Source of the DNA: CAZYFH01 sp965249175
GTDB taxonomy: Bacteria > Acidobacteriota > Vicinamibacteria > Vicinamibacterales > UBA8438
Direction of reading: 5' to 3'
Length of the DNA: 64,000 bases
Assembly (NCBI GenBank): GCA_965249175.1
Contig: OZ252227.1
Coordinates: 2,480,001 to 2,544,000 of the forward strand
The notes beneath the pieces are model-generated. The model worked only from the letters and a program-made list of their open reading frames with translations, did no database searches and was not told where the DNA came from. Position numbers and translations under genes: made by a program. Below, one piece after another: positions 8,764-17,690 of the stretch; the stretch's first letter is position 1, and every line of letters begins with the position of its first letter.

Positions 8764-9933
8764 ATGCCCCCCGTGAAGATCCACGAGTACCAGGCCAAGA
8801 GCTTGCTAGCAGGGTTCGGCGTACCCGTGCCTCGGGGCGAGGTGGCCTTTACGCCGGCGGAGGCGCGCGCAGTGGCGGAACGGCTCGGTGGGCGAGTCGT
8901 GGTCAAGGCACAGATCCACGCGGGTGGACGCGGCAAAGGAGGCGGCGTCCAGGTGGTGGCGGGACCCGCCGACGCAGAGCGCGCGGCCGAGGCCATGCTG
9001 GGGATGACGCTCGTGACCGCCCAGACCGGTCCGGAGGGCCGAGCGGTCGGCCGTCTGCTGGTGGAGGAGGGCCTCGACATCGCTCGGGAGCTCTATGTCG
9101 GACTCCTCATCGATCGCGCGCTCGTGCGGCCGGTCGTGATGGCCAGTGCCGCCGGAGGCGTGGACATCGAGCAGATTGCGGCCGAGACGCCAGAGCGCAT
9201 TCTGCGAGAGACCGTCGATCCCAGACACGGGTTGTTGCCGTTCCAGGTACGCCGGCTCGCGTACGGGCTCGGTCTCGAGGGGGGGGCCGTCGCGCAGGCC
9301 GTCACGCTCGTGCTCGCGGCCTACACCGGGTTCCGCGCGCTCGACGCGACGCTGCTGGAGATCAACCCCCTGGTGGTGACGTCGGAGGGGCTGGTGGTGG
9401 CGCTCGATGCGAAGGTGAGCCTCGACGACAACGCGATGTTCCGGCACGCCGACCTCCGGGAGCTCCGCGACCTCGCTGAAGAGGAGGAGCTGGAGATCGA
9501 GGCCTCGAAGCACTCCCTGAACTACATCCGTCTCGATGGCACGATCGGTTGCATGGTGAACGGCGCCGGTCTCGCGATGGCGACGATGGACATCATCAAG
9601 CACGCGGGCGGCGAGCCGGCGAACTTCCTCGACGTGGGAGGAGGCGCGAGCGCCGATCAGATTCGGCACGCGTTCCGCATCCTCCTGTCCGATCGCAACG
9701 TGCGGGCGGTCCTCATCAATATCTTCGGCGGGATCCTGAGGTGCGACATCCTGGCCGAGGGAGTCATCGCAGCCGTGACAGAGCTCGACGTTCGTCTCCC
9801 GGTGGTGATTCGGATGGAGGGCACCAACGTGGAGCAGGGACGGGCGATGTTGCGCGAGAGCGGCCTCAACTTCACGACGGTCGATACCATGGACGAGGCG
9901 GCCGACCGGGTCGTCGCCCTGGCCGCGGGCTAA
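8764..9933 (+). CDS. sucC: Succinyl-CoA ligase, beta subunit
   Basis: ATP-grasp subunit of the TCA enzyme converting succinyl-CoA to succinate with NTP formation. At 389 residues it has the family length. KIHEYQAKSLL opens the protein; VVVKAQIHAGGRGKGGGV is the ATP-grasp region; LEINPLVV and the C-terminal NIFGGILRCD ligase domain are clear. ATG 8764 lies only three bases after GGAG, so GTG 8773 (giving MKIHEYQAK, as in many SucC) may be the real start. sucD begins three bases after its stop. Confidence 0.95.
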   Translation: MPPVKIHEYQAKSLLAGFGVPVPRGEVAFTPAEARAVAERLGGRVVVKAQIHAGGRGKGGGVQVVAGPADAERAAEAMLGMTLVTAQTGPEGRAVGRLLVEEGLDIARELYVGLLIDRALVRPVVMASAAGGVDIEQIAAETPERILRETVDPRHGLLPFQVRRLAYGLGLEGGAVAQAVTLVLAAYTGFRALDATLLEINPLVVTSEGLVVALDAKVSLDDNAMFRHADLRELRDLAEEEELEIEASKHSLNYIRLDGTIGCMVNGAGLAMATMDIIKHAGGEPANFLDVGGGASADQIRHAFRILLSDRNVRAVLINIFGGILRCDILAEGVIAAVTELDVRLPVVIRMEGTNVEQGRAMLRESGLNFTTVDTMDEAADRVVALAAG

Positions 9934-9936
9934 CGT

Positions 9937-10815
9937 ATGTCGGTACTCATCGATCAGCGGACGCGGCTCCTCGTGCAGGGGCTCACCGGCCGCGAGGGCA
10001 CGTTCCACGCCACACAGGCGGCACGGTTCGGCACCGCCGTGGTCGGCGGGGTCACCCCAGGGAAGGGCGGGACGACACACGAGGGGTGGCCCGTGTTCGA
10101 CACGGTCGCGGACGCCGTCGGTGAGACGGGCGCCAACGCGTCGGTCATCTTCGTGCCGCCGCCGGTCGCCGCGGACGCGATTCTCGAAGCGGCCGACGCC
10201 GAGATCCCCCTGGTCGTGTGTATCACGGAGGGCATTCCCACGTTGGACATGCTTCGGGTGATGACCTTTCTCGACGGGCGCGCCACGCGTCTGGTGGGAC
10301 CAAACTGTCCAGGGGTCATCTCCCCCGGACGGGCAAAAGTCGGCATCATTCCAGGACACATTTGTCGCGAGGGTCGCGTGGGTATCGTGTCGAAGAGCGG
10401 CACGTTGACCTACGAAGCCATCCACCAGCTGACCAGGCTGGGGTTGGGCCAGACGACCTGCATCGGCATCGGCGGCGACCCGCTGATCGGCACGACGTTC
10501 GTCGGCGCGCTGCGGTTGTTCGCGGCTGATAGCGAAACGGAGGCCGTCGTGCTGATCGGGGAGATCGGCGGCTCGGCGGAAGAAGAGGCGGCGGCGTTCA
10601 TTCGCGATGGCTTCGCGAAGCCGGTCGTCGGCTTTATCGCGGGACAGACCGCTCCGCCCGGACGCCGGATGGGCCACGCGGGTGCGATCATTTTAGGGGG
10701 CTCCGGCACGGCCGACGCGAAGATGACCGCGCTGTCCGCCGTCGGGGTCCGGGTCGTCAGGAGCCCCGCCGATATGGGGTCGGCCGCACAGGCCGCCCTG
10801 ACCGAAGGTGAGTAA
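9937..10815 (+). CDS. sucD: Succinyl-CoA ligase, alpha subunit
   Basis: CoA-binding and phosphohistidine subunit, partner of SucC. The 292 residues include the CoA-binding fold (VQGLTGREGTFH, GGVTPGKGG), NCPGVISPG, and the phosphorylated His in MGHAGAIILGG. Start at ATG 9937, three bases after the sucC stop, indicates translational coupling. With korAB just downstream, the three enzymes of the 2-oxoglutarate to succinate segment lie together. Confidence 0.96.
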   Translation: MSVLIDQRTRLLVQGLTGREGTFHATQAARFGTAVVGGVTPGKGGTTHEGWPVFDTVADAVGETGANASVIFVPPPVAADAILEAADAEIPLVVCITEGIPTLDMLRVMTFLDGRATRLVGPNCPGVISPGRAKVGIIPGHICREGRVGIVSKSGTLTYEAIHQLTRLGLGQTTCIGIGGDPLIGTTFVGALRLFAADSETEAVVLIGEIGGSAEEEAAAFIRDGFAKPVVGFIAGQTAPPGRRMGHAGAIILGGSGTADAKMTALSAVGVRVVRSPADMGSAAQAALTEGE

Positions 10816-10819
10816 GTCG

Positions 10820-10828
10820 TGCTATACT
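10820..10828 (+). promoter_or_regulatory. Extended -10 upstream of korA
   Basis: TGCTATACT fits the TGnTATAAT extended -10 form and begins five bases after the sucD stop. It would let korAB be transcribed independently of sucCD. No -35 is obvious, as is usual for extended -10 promoters. Confidence 0.45.
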
Positions 10829-10842
10829 AGTCAGTTGCGGGA

Positions 10843-10860
10843 GGCGACATCGAGGTCGCC
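10843..10860 (+). promoter_or_regulatory. Stem-loop in the korA leader
   Basis: GGCGAC and GTCGCC form a perfect 6-bp stem around a 6-base loop. There is no T-tract, so it is more likely a leader structure than a terminator. Confidence 0.35.
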
Positions 10861-10899
10861 TGTCCGATGCCACGGTGTGCGTGTTCGACTGGTGAGGCC

Positions 10900-12804
10900 A
10901 TGAATGGTCCTTCTGACGTCGCGGTGCAGGAAGCTCCTCCGGAACAAGCTACGAAGAAACGGGTCGTCAACGACTTCAGCATCCAGATCGCGACGGTCAA
11001 TGGCTCAGGGAGCCAGACGGCTAATCTGGTGCTGCTCCGGTCCATGTTCCAGATGGGCGTGCCGGTCTCCGGCAAGAACCTCTTCCCCTCCAACATCGCG
11101 GGTCTTCCGACCTGGTTCACGATCCGCGCCAACAAGGACGGATACATCGCACGGAAGAAGGAGATCGATTTTCTCGTCGCCATGAACGCGGAGACGGCTC
11201 GGGAGGATGTGCTGTCGCTCGAGCCGGGTGCCGGCGTGGTCTATGACGAGCCGCTCCAGCTCGAGTCCCTGCGCGATGACCTGACGATGTACCCCGTGCC
11301 GTTCGACACGCTCGTCGCCGGGGTGTGCCGGGACGCGAAGCTGCGACGTTTGGTTCGCAACATGATCTACGACGGCGTCCTCGCGAATCTGTTTCACATC
11401 GATCGTGAGGTGATGAACCGCGCGCTCGAAAAGCAGCTTGGTGGGAAGCCGAAGGCGGTCACGCTCAACCGCGAGGCGCTTGACGTCGGGTTCGCATACG
11501 CCGGGCAGCATTTCGAGAAACGTGATCCGTTCTTCATCGAGCCGATGGATGCCACCGACGGTCTGGTGTTGATTGACGGCAACGCGGCTGCGGCGATTGG
11601 ATCGCTGATGGCTGGCGTGACCGTGGTGACGTGGTATCCGATCACGCCGTCGTCGTCGCTGTGCGAAACGCTGATCGAGTATCTCCGCGAGCATCGCATC
11701 GACGAGAAGAGCGGCAAGGCGACGTTCGCCGTCGTGCAGGCCGAGGACGAGATTGCCGCCATCGGCATGGCCATTGGCGCGGGGTGGGCGGGCGCACGGA
11801 GTATGACCTCGACGTCGGGCCCGGGCGTCTCGCTCATGAGCGAGTTCGCGGGTCTGGGCTACTACGCCGAAGTGCCGGCGGTCATTTTCGACATTCAGCG
11901 CGTCGGACCATCGACCGGGTTGCCGACCCGGACGGCCCAAGGGGACGTGCTCACGACGGCCTTTCTCTCGCACGGCGACACGCGCCACCTCATGTTGTTT
12001 CCGTCGTCGGTCGAAGAGTGCTATTCGATGGCGGTCGAGGCGTTCGACCTGGCCGAGCGGTTCCAGACGCCGGTCTTCGTCATGAGCGATCTCGATCTGG
12101 GGATGAACACTTGGATGTCGCGGCCGTTTGACTATCCCACGAAGCCGTTGGATCGTGGCAAGGTGCTCGACGAGGAGACGCTGGAGCGGATCGGCAAGTT
12201 TGGACGCTACCGCGACGTCGATGGGGACGGCGTGCCCTACCGCAGCATCCCCGGCGATGCGATGCCCGCGTACTTCTGCCGGGGATCCGGTCACAACGAG
12301 TGGGCGCAGTACAGCGAACGGCCGGACGACTATCAGAAGAACCTGGACCGTCTCGCCCGCAAGTTCGAAACGGCCCGCAACTGGGTGCCGGCCCCGATCG
12401 TGGAGATCAACCGGAAGGCATCGATCGGGATCATTGCATATGGGACGAGCCATTGGGCTGTCGTGGAGTGCCGCGACGAGCTACGGGCCGAAGCGGACCT
12501 CCAGACCTCGTATTACCGCGTCTGCGCCTACCCGTTCAGGACCGCGCTCGCAGCGTTCATCGAGCGCTACGAGCGGGTCTACGTTATCGAGCAGAACCGC
12601 GACGCGCAGATGCTCAGCCTCATGAAACTCGATCTAGCGCCGGAGCTGGCGGGCCGCCTACGCAGCGTGCTTCACTATTCCGGCAACCCCATCGATGCAC
12701 GAACCATCACCGACAGCCTCCTGATTCAGGAAGGCTATCGGGCCGAGAAGACCGGCGCCACACCGTCGCGCGTGCCGCGCGACGCCGGTGTCGGGGGCGA
12801 GTAA
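10900..12804 (+). CDS. korA: 2-oxoacid:ferredoxin oxidoreductase, fused gamma-alpha subunit
   Basis: With KorB, oxidises 2-oxoglutarate to succinyl-CoA while reducing ferredoxin, in place of the NAD-linked dehydrogenase complex. The 634-residue protein starts with the gamma-type domain (GSGSQTANL at about 35-43), followed by the alpha domain (GNAAAAIGSLMAGV, WYPITPSSSL, and TSGPGVSLMSEF). ATG 10900 is preceded by GGTGAGG and removes eleven unlikely residues that an upstream ATG (10867) would add. Substrate is inferred from sucCD/icd neighbours; pyruvate cannot be fully excluded. Confidence 0.88.
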   Translation: MNGPSDVAVQEAPPEQATKKRVVNDFSIQIATVNGSGSQTANLVLLRSMFQMGVPVSGKNLFPSNIAGLPTWFTIRANKDGYIARKKEIDFLVAMNAETAREDVLSLEPGAGVVYDEPLQLESLRDDLTMYPVPFDTLVAGVCRDAKLRRLVRNMIYDGVLANLFHIDREVMNRALEKQLGGKPKAVTLNREALDVGFAYAGQHFEKRDPFFIEPMDATDGLVLIDGNAAAAIGSLMAGVTVVTWYPITPSSSLCETLIEYLREHRIDEKSGKATFAVVQAEDEIAAIGMAIGAGWAGARSMTSTSGPGVSLMSEFAGLGYYAEVPAVIFDIQRVGPSTGLPTRTAQGDVLTTAFLSHGDTRHLMLFPSSVEECYSMAVEAFDLAERFQTPVFVMSDLDLGMNTWMSRPFDYPTKPLDRGKVLDEETLERIGKFGRYRDVDGDGVPYRSIPGDAMPAYFCRGSGHNEWAQYSERPDDYQKNLDRLARKFETARNWVPAPIVEINRKASIGIIAYGTSHWAVVECRDELRAEADLQTSYYRVCAYPFRTALAAFIERYERVYVIEQNRDAQMLSLMKLDLAPELAGRLRSVLHYSGNPIDARTITDSLLIQEGYRAEKTGATPSRVPRDAGVGGE

Positions 12805-12834
12805 CGCGTCCGCCGTGACGCATTGAGGAACGCC

Positions 12835-13884
12835 GTGGCCACCGTTGCAACACCACCGTCAGGCAAGAAGAAGGTCAATCGGATCGGCATCGAGTCGACG
12901 CAGTACCGCGGCGCCAAGACGACGTTGTGCGCGGGATGCGGGCACAACTCGATCTCGGAGCGGATCATCAACGCCTGTTTCGACATGGGGGTGGATCCCG
13001 ATCGGGTGGTCAAGCTGTCGGGTATCGGGTGCTCCAGCAAGAGCCCGGCGTACTTTCTCGGGTCGGCGCATGGGTTCAATGCAGTCCACGGGCGGATGCC
13101 GTCGGTCGGCACCGGGGCCCTTCTCGCCAACCGACAGCTCATCGCCATTGGCGTGAGCGGTGACGGCGACACTGGCGCCATTGGCATCGGGCAGTTCGTG
13201 CATCTGATGCGTCGCAATCTCCCGATCATCTACATCATCGAGGACAACGGGTGCTACGGCTTGACCAAGGGTCAGTTTTCGCCGACGGCCGACCTCGGCT
13301 CGAAGCTGAAGACCGGCGTCATGAACGACCTGCCGGCGATCGACACGTGTGCGCTTGCCATTGAGCTCGGGGCGTCGTTCGTGGCTCGGTCCTTTTCGGG
13401 CGACAAGAAGCAGCTGACCGCCGTGCTGAAAGCCGCGTTCAGCCATCGCGGCACGGCCATGCTCGACGTGCTCTCTCCGTGCGTGACGTTCAACGATCAC
13501 GAGGGATCGACGAAGAGCTACGCGTACGCCAAGAGCCACGACGATCCGCTGGAGGAGCTCGATTTCGTGCCGTTCTTCGAGGATATCGACGTCGACTACG
13601 ACCCCGGAACCACACAGGAGGTCGAGCTACACGATGGGTCCAGGCTCTATCTTCGGAAGCTCGAGGAAGAGTTCGACCCGCGCGACAAGCTACAGTCGCT
13701 CAAGGTCTTGCACGAGACGCGGGCCCGCGGCGAGTTCGCTACCGGCCTCATTTACATCGAACCGACGAAGCCGGACTTCATCGAAGTGCTGAACCTGGTC
13801 GATGAGCCCCTGGCCACGCTCCCACAGGACCGCGTGCGGCCGCCGAAAGCCGTGTTGCAGCAGATCATGCAAGGGCTCCGCTAG
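12835..13884 (+). CDS. korB: 2-oxoacid:ferredoxin oxidoreductase, beta subunit
   Basis: Thiamine-diphosphate and iron-sulfur subunit of the oxidoreductase. It has LCAGCGHNS (cluster cysteines), the TPP-binding region SGDGDTGAIGIGQF followed by EDNGCYGLTKGQ, and a further Cys in LSPCVTFND. GTG 12835 with GAGG seven bases upstream was chosen; a TTG at 12823 is in frame but overlaps that ribosome binding site. The product is 349 residues. It lies 30 bases after korA. No ferredoxin gene is visible nearby. Confidence 0.9.
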   Translation: MATVATPPSGKKKVNRIGIESTQYRGAKTTLCAGCGHNSISERIINACFDMGVDPDRVVKLSGIGCSSKSPAYFLGSAHGFNAVHGRMPSVGTGALLANRQLIAIGVSGDGDTGAIGIGQFVHLMRRNLPIIYIIEDNGCYGLTKGQFSPTADLGSKLKTGVMNDLPAIDTCALAIELGASFVARSFSGDKKQLTAVLKAAFSHRGTAMLDVLSPCVTFNDHEGSTKSYAYAKSHDDPLEELDFVPFFEDIDVDYDPGTTQEVELHDGSRLYLRKLEEEFDPRDKLQSLKVLHETRARGEFATGLIYIEPTKPDFIEVLNLVDEPLATLPQDRVRPPKAVLQQIMQGLR

Positions 13885-13901
13885 GGTTTCATATCCCCGC
13901 C

Positions 13902-14321
13902 ATGCAGCGGACGTTCGCCATCATCAAACCTGACGCCGTGGAGCGGCAACTCGTCGGGGCCATCGTGCAGCGCATCGAGGCCGACGGCCTACGCGTGCGC
14001 GCCATGCGCTTGACGCTTCTGTCAAAAGCGGAGGCGGAGGGGTTTTACGCGGTGCACCGCGACAAGCCGTTCTTCGACGCCCTGACCGCGTTCATGTCGT
14101 CCGGCCCGGCGGTCGTGCTCGTGCTCGAGGCGCCCGATGCGATCACGCGATGGCGCGCGTTGATGGGTGCGACCGACCCTGCAAAGGCCGATGCTGGCAC
14201 GCTCAGGCGGGAGTTCGGCACCTCGATCGAGCGGAATGCCACGCACGGGTCGGACGCGCCGGAGACGGCGGCCTTCGAGATGGGCTATTTCTTTCGTGGG
14301 GTCGAGCTGGGTTCGCCATGA
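13902..14321 (+). CDS. ndk: Nucleoside diphosphate kinase
   Basis: Transfers the gamma phosphate from ATP to NDPs through a phosphohistidine. The 139 residues are standard. MQRTFAIIKPDAVER opens the protein and the catalytic His sits in NATHGSD. The stop overlaps the dcd start (ATGA at 14318-14321), so both nucleotide-pool enzymes are translationally coupled. Confidence 0.97.
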   Translation: MQRTFAIIKPDAVERQLVGAIVQRIEADGLRVRAMRLTLLSKAEAEGFYAVHRDKPFFDALTAFMSSGPAVVLVLEAPDAITRWRALMGATDPAKADAGTLRREFGTSIERNATHGSDAPETAAFEMGYFFRGVELGSP

Positions 14322-14872
14322 GCATCAAATCCGATCGGTGGATCACCCGCATGGCGAACGAGCACCGGATGATCGAGCCCTTCGTCGAGACGCAGGTACG
14401 GAACGGGGTCGTCTCCTACGGCCTCTCGTCCTATGGCTACGACATCCGCGTGGCCAACGAGTTCAAGGTGTTCACGAACATCAACACCACCGTGATCGAC
14501 CCGAAAACGTTCGACCCGCGCTCGTTCGTGGATCTCCAGGACGATGTCTGCATCGTCCCACCGAACTCGTTTGCGCTGGCGCGGACGGTGGAGTATTTCC
14601 GCATTCCTCGAGATGTGCTGACGGTGTGCCTTGGGAAGTCGACCTATGCGCGCTGCGGCATCATCGTCAACGTGACACCGTTCGAGCCCGAGTGGGAGGG
14701 TACCGCTACGCTGGAGATCTCGAACACGACGCCGCTGCCCGCGCGGATCTACGCGAACGAGGGCATCGCGCAAGTGCTGTTCTTCCAGAGCGATGAGGTG
14801 TGTGCCACGTCATATGCGGATAAGAAAGGGAAGTACCAGGCGCAGCAGGTGGTCACGCTACCGAAGATCTAG
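14318..14872 (+). CDS. dcd: dCTP deaminase
   Basis: Deaminates dCTP to dUTP for dTMP synthesis. From ATG 14318 the protein is 184 residues. It has SYGYDIRVANEF, the GKSTYARCGI nucleotide region, the VTPFEPEWEG loop with catalytic Glu, and the C-terminal GIAQVLFFQ. A longer reading beginning at 14150 lies inside ndk and was rejected. Whether it is bifunctional (dUTPase too) cannot be told. Confidence 0.95.
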   Translation: MSIKSDRWITRMANEHRMIEPFVETQVRNGVVSYGLSSYGYDIRVANEFKVFTNINTTVIDPKTFDPRSFVDLQDDVCIVPPNSFALARTVEYFRIPRDVLTVCLGKSTYARCGIIVNVTPFEPEWEGTATLEISNTTPLPARIYANEGIAQVLFFQSDEVCATSYADKKGKYQAQQVVTLPKI

Positions 14873-14933
14873 AGAGGCCTCCGCTAGTTTGTTGACTGGG
14901 TGTCGGTCATGGGTCCGCGTGAGTGGGGCGTTC

Positions 14934-14962
14934 TTGAAATATGGCTTACTTCGTAGTACGCT
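14934..14962 (+). promoter_or_regulatory. Possible promoter of the respiratory cluster
   Basis: TTGAAA (14934-14939), 17 bases, then TACGCT (14957-14962). It lies in the 271-base gap before the HEAT-repeat gene, which otherwise holds no recognisable gene. The -10 match is only three of six. Confidence 0.3.
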
Positions 14963-15143
14963 GCGGCGTCTCTGAGGCGTTCTTTCGTGTGGGTAGCCTC
15001 GGAACTCCAGGTGGTTTAATGCGGACAGAGGCAGCGAAGACGAATTGGTGTGCGAGTCGATTTGTGAAAACAATCACAACTCACGAATCCCGTCTCGGTT
15101 GCACTGTCGAGCACGCAACACTGACCGTGCCCTGCCGTACGCG

Positions 15144-16100
15144 ATGGTGATGATGAAGAAGCTCGAAGAGCGCGAACCGGAGGTGCCCGTGCCCCCGCTC
15201 GCCAAGGCGCCCGCACTGGCTGTCCAGTTCTTTCTGATCCCCCTCGCAGTCGTTGGCGCGGTTGTCCTCGTGTACGGCGGGTTCCGGATGCTGGTGACGA
15301 CCGAGCGGACCCCGGAGGAGTATCTGAGCGACGTTCAGTCGGGCGGCCGCGAGCGCCGCTGGCCCGCGGCCTTCGAGCTCGCGCGTCAGCTCTCGGATCC
15401 GGACATTGAGGCACGGCACCCGGGTCTCGGCGAGGCCATCGTGCAGACGTTCGCGGACGCGGAAGGGGACGATCCGCGCGTGCGGCAGTATCTCGCGCTG
15501 GCCATCGGGCGTCTGGTCTCGCCTCCGGCTGGGGCGATCGACGCGCTTGTCGCGGCGCTCGACGACCCGGATCCGGAGACACAGATTAGCGTCATCTGGG
15601 CGCTGGCGTCGGTTGACGACGGTGCGAGCGTCGAGCACATCGCGGCGATGTATCGGTCGGATGATGCCGGTGTGCGGAAGATGGCGGTGTATGCCCTCGG
15701 CGCGCTGCCGGGCGACTCCGCCCTGACGACGTTGCAAAACGGGCTCGACGACCCGACGGCAGACGTGCAATGGAACGCGGCGGTCGCCCTTGCGCGTCAC
15801 GGGCAGACGGACGGGGTGCCCATCTTGCGGCGCATGCTCGACCGGACCTATGTCGAGCGCGTGGTGACGCGGACGCCGACCACCGATGCCTCGGTCGATC
15901 TCGTGAGCGAGGTGATCGTGAGCGGCCTGGATGCCGTCGCGACGCTCGGGGTCAGCGGCTTGCGTGACGAGATTCGGGCCCTGAGCGAGGGCGACACGAG
16001 TCTGCGGGTTCGCGATGTGGCGATCCGGACGCTGGACGCGCTGGGTTCAGACGATTCGACGCTGAATCATGTTGATCAGGCGGCGTGGGCCGGTCAATAG
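15144..16100 (+). CDS. Membrane-anchored HEAT-repeat protein, first gene of bc-complex cluster
   Basis: A 318-residue protein: one N-terminal membrane segment (about residues 22-47) followed by HEAT/PBS-lyase-type helical repeats (ALDDPDPETQISVIWALASV, MYRSDDAGVRKMAVYALG, LDDPTADVQWNAAVALAR). The repeat domain would be a protein-protein scaffold. It lies 54 bases before the Rieske gene, in the same direction, so it is likely an accessory or assembly subunit of the quinol oxidase complex. ATG 15144 was picked; ATGs at 15150 and 15153 are equally possible. No catalytic motif is visible. Confidence 0.8.
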   Translation: MVMMKKLEEREPEVPVPPLAKAPALAVQFFLIPLAVVGAVVLVYGGFRMLVTTERTPEEYLSDVQSGGRERRWPAAFELARQLSDPDIEARHPGLGEAIVQTFADAEGDDPRVRQYLALAIGRLVSPPAGAIDALVAALDDPDPETQISVIWALASVDDGASVEHIAAMYRSDDAGVRKMAVYALGALPGDSALTTLQNGLDDPTADVQWNAAVALARHGQTDGVPILRRMLDRTYVERVVTRTPTTDASVDLVSEVIVSGLDAVATLGVSGLRDEIRALSEGDTSLRVRDVAIRTLDALGSDDSTLNHVDQAAWAGQ

Positions 16101-16154
16101 CGGCGAGCGGGTAGGCCGTGGCGTGATCGCAGACTGACGAGGAAGACGACGACG

Positions 16155-16823
16155 ATGGCCGACAACGATGGCGCGGCGACACCGCCGGCCGGCGCTCCAA
16201 AAGCGCCGCTGAAACCGAAGCCCGTCGCGCCGCCGCCGAATCCGGCGCTGGCCGGCAAGACGACAAGCGCGGCGGCCGCCAAGCCAGTGCTCAAGAAGGC
16301 CGCCAAGGCGGCGGACGATACGTCGCCCCTGATGGGGCGCCGCGGGTGGATGGGGCTGGCGTGGGGGGCCTTCGCGGCCGCTACGGGTGGTTGCCTGACG
16401 GCGACGGGGCGGTTCATGTTTCCAAACGTGCTCAATGAGCCGCCTCTGCAGTTCACCATCGGGTTTCCGGACGAATATGGCGAGGGAGTCGACGAGCGGT
16501 GGAAGGACCGTCAGGGCGTCTGGATCGTACGGACGCCCTTTGACGACTATCACGAAGCACCCGGATTTTACGCCCTGCTGGTCACGTGCACACACCTCGG
16601 ATGCACGCCAAACTGGCTGTCGGCGGAGAGCAAATTCAAATGTCCGTGTCACGGAAGCGGGTTCCGGCCGACTGGAATAAACTTCGAAGGGCCGGCGCCA
16701 CGGCCGCTCGAGCGGGCGGCCATCACGCTGGCCGAAGACGGCCAGATCATGATCGACAAAGCGCAGAAGTACCAGGAAGAACTGGGGCAGTGGAGTGAGC
16801 CTGGGGCGTTCCTGCAAGTGTAG
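16155..16823 (+). CDS. Rieske iron-sulfur subunit of cytochrome bc complex
   Basis: Carries electrons from quinol to cytochrome c. A long Ala/Pro/Lys-rich N-terminal tail (about 1-58) precedes GRRGWMGLAWGAFAAATGG, a twin-arginine-like anchor. The Rieske fold follows: CTHLGC at 145-150 and CPCHGSGF at 163-170, giving Cys145/His147 and Cys163/His166 as 2Fe-2S ligands and a Cys150-Cys165 disulfide. At 222 residues it is family length. The cytochrome b gene follows after 24 bases. Confidence 0.95.
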   Translation: MADNDGAATPPAGAPKAPLKPKPVAPPPNPALAGKTTSAAAAKPVLKKAAKAADDTSPLMGRRGWMGLAWGAFAAATGGCLTATGRFMFPNVLNEPPLQFTIGFPDEYGEGVDERWKDRQGVWIVRTPFDDYHEAPGFYALLVTCTHLGCTPNWLSAESKFKCPCHGSGFRPTGINFEGPAPRPLERAAITLAEDGQIMIDKAQKYQEELGQWSEPGAFLQV

Positions 16824-16847
16824 AAGGTCTGGAGACCGAGCTCAGAT

Positions 16848-17663
16848 ATGGCCGACGCGAAAACGGTTGAACCGCAAGACCCCGCGCTGGTGCGTGGATG
16901 GAACTGGCTGACCGAGACACAGGTCTGGACGTCCGTCTTCCGGCACGCGGCGCCGATCAACGACCGCAACCGAGTGCTGGTGATGCTGTCCAACGTCTTT
17001 TTGCATCTCCACCCGGTCCGGTTGAAGAAACATGGCGTGCGGATGCGCTACACGTGGTGCATGGGCGGGTTGAGCTTCTTCCTCTTTCTGCACCTCACCT
17101 TCACCGGCGTGCTGCTGATGTTCTACTACCGGCCGACGCTCGAGTACGCCTACTCGGATATCGTCGGTCTCAGAGAGCATGTCCCGCTCGGCATCATGCG
17201 CGAGATGCACCGCTGGGCGGCACACGCGATGGTGATCACGGTGTGGCTGCACATGTTCCGGGTCTTCATGACCGGGTCGTACAAGCCGCCGCGCGAGTTC
17301 AACTGGAACGTTGGCGTCATCATGCTGTTCCTGACGTTGTTTCTGTCGTTCACCGGCTACCTCCTCCCCTGGGACCAGTTGGCCATCTGGGCGATTACGG
17401 TGGGGTCGAACATGGCGCGCGCAGCGCCGATCGCCGGCTATGAAGGGCCGCTCGCGTCATTCCTCACGTTGGGTGACGTGCGGCTCGTGCACCAGGCCAA
17501 CGACGCCCGCTTCGGCCTGCTCGGAGGCACAATCGTTGGCGAGGGGGCGCTGTTGCGCTTCTACGTCCTGCACTGCGTCCTGTGTCCGCTCCTCATCGGG
17601 TTCCTGATGGCAGTGCATTTCTGGCGGGTGCGGAAGGATGGCGGCATTTCGGGACCGCTCTAG
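16848..17663 (+). CDS. Cytochrome b6-like subunit (N-terminal half of cytochrome b)
   Basis: Diheme, four-helix quinol-binding core. The 271 residues include haem His pairs in MHRWAAHAMVITVWLH (13 residues between) and VLHCVLCPLLIGFLMAVH (14 between); 14 in the second pair is the b6 style of spacing. FTGYLLPWDQ is the quinone-site loop. It is separate from the second half of cytochrome b, as in b6f complexes, and the next gene supplies that half. Confidence 0.94.
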   Translation: MADAKTVEPQDPALVRGWNWLTETQVWTSVFRHAAPINDRNRVLVMLSNVFLHLHPVRLKKHGVRMRYTWCMGGLSFFLFLHLTFTGVLLMFYYRPTLEYAYSDIVGLREHVPLGIMREMHRWAAHAMVITVWLHMFRVFMTGSYKPPREFNWNVGVIMLFLTLFLSFTGYLLPWDQLAIWAITVGSNMARAAPIAGYEGPLASFLTLGDVRLVHQANDARFGLLGGTIVGEGALLRFYVLHCVLCPLLIGFLMAVHFWRVRKDGGISGPL

Positions 17664-17690
17664 AACGAAGACCGTTCGGGGTCATTGAAT

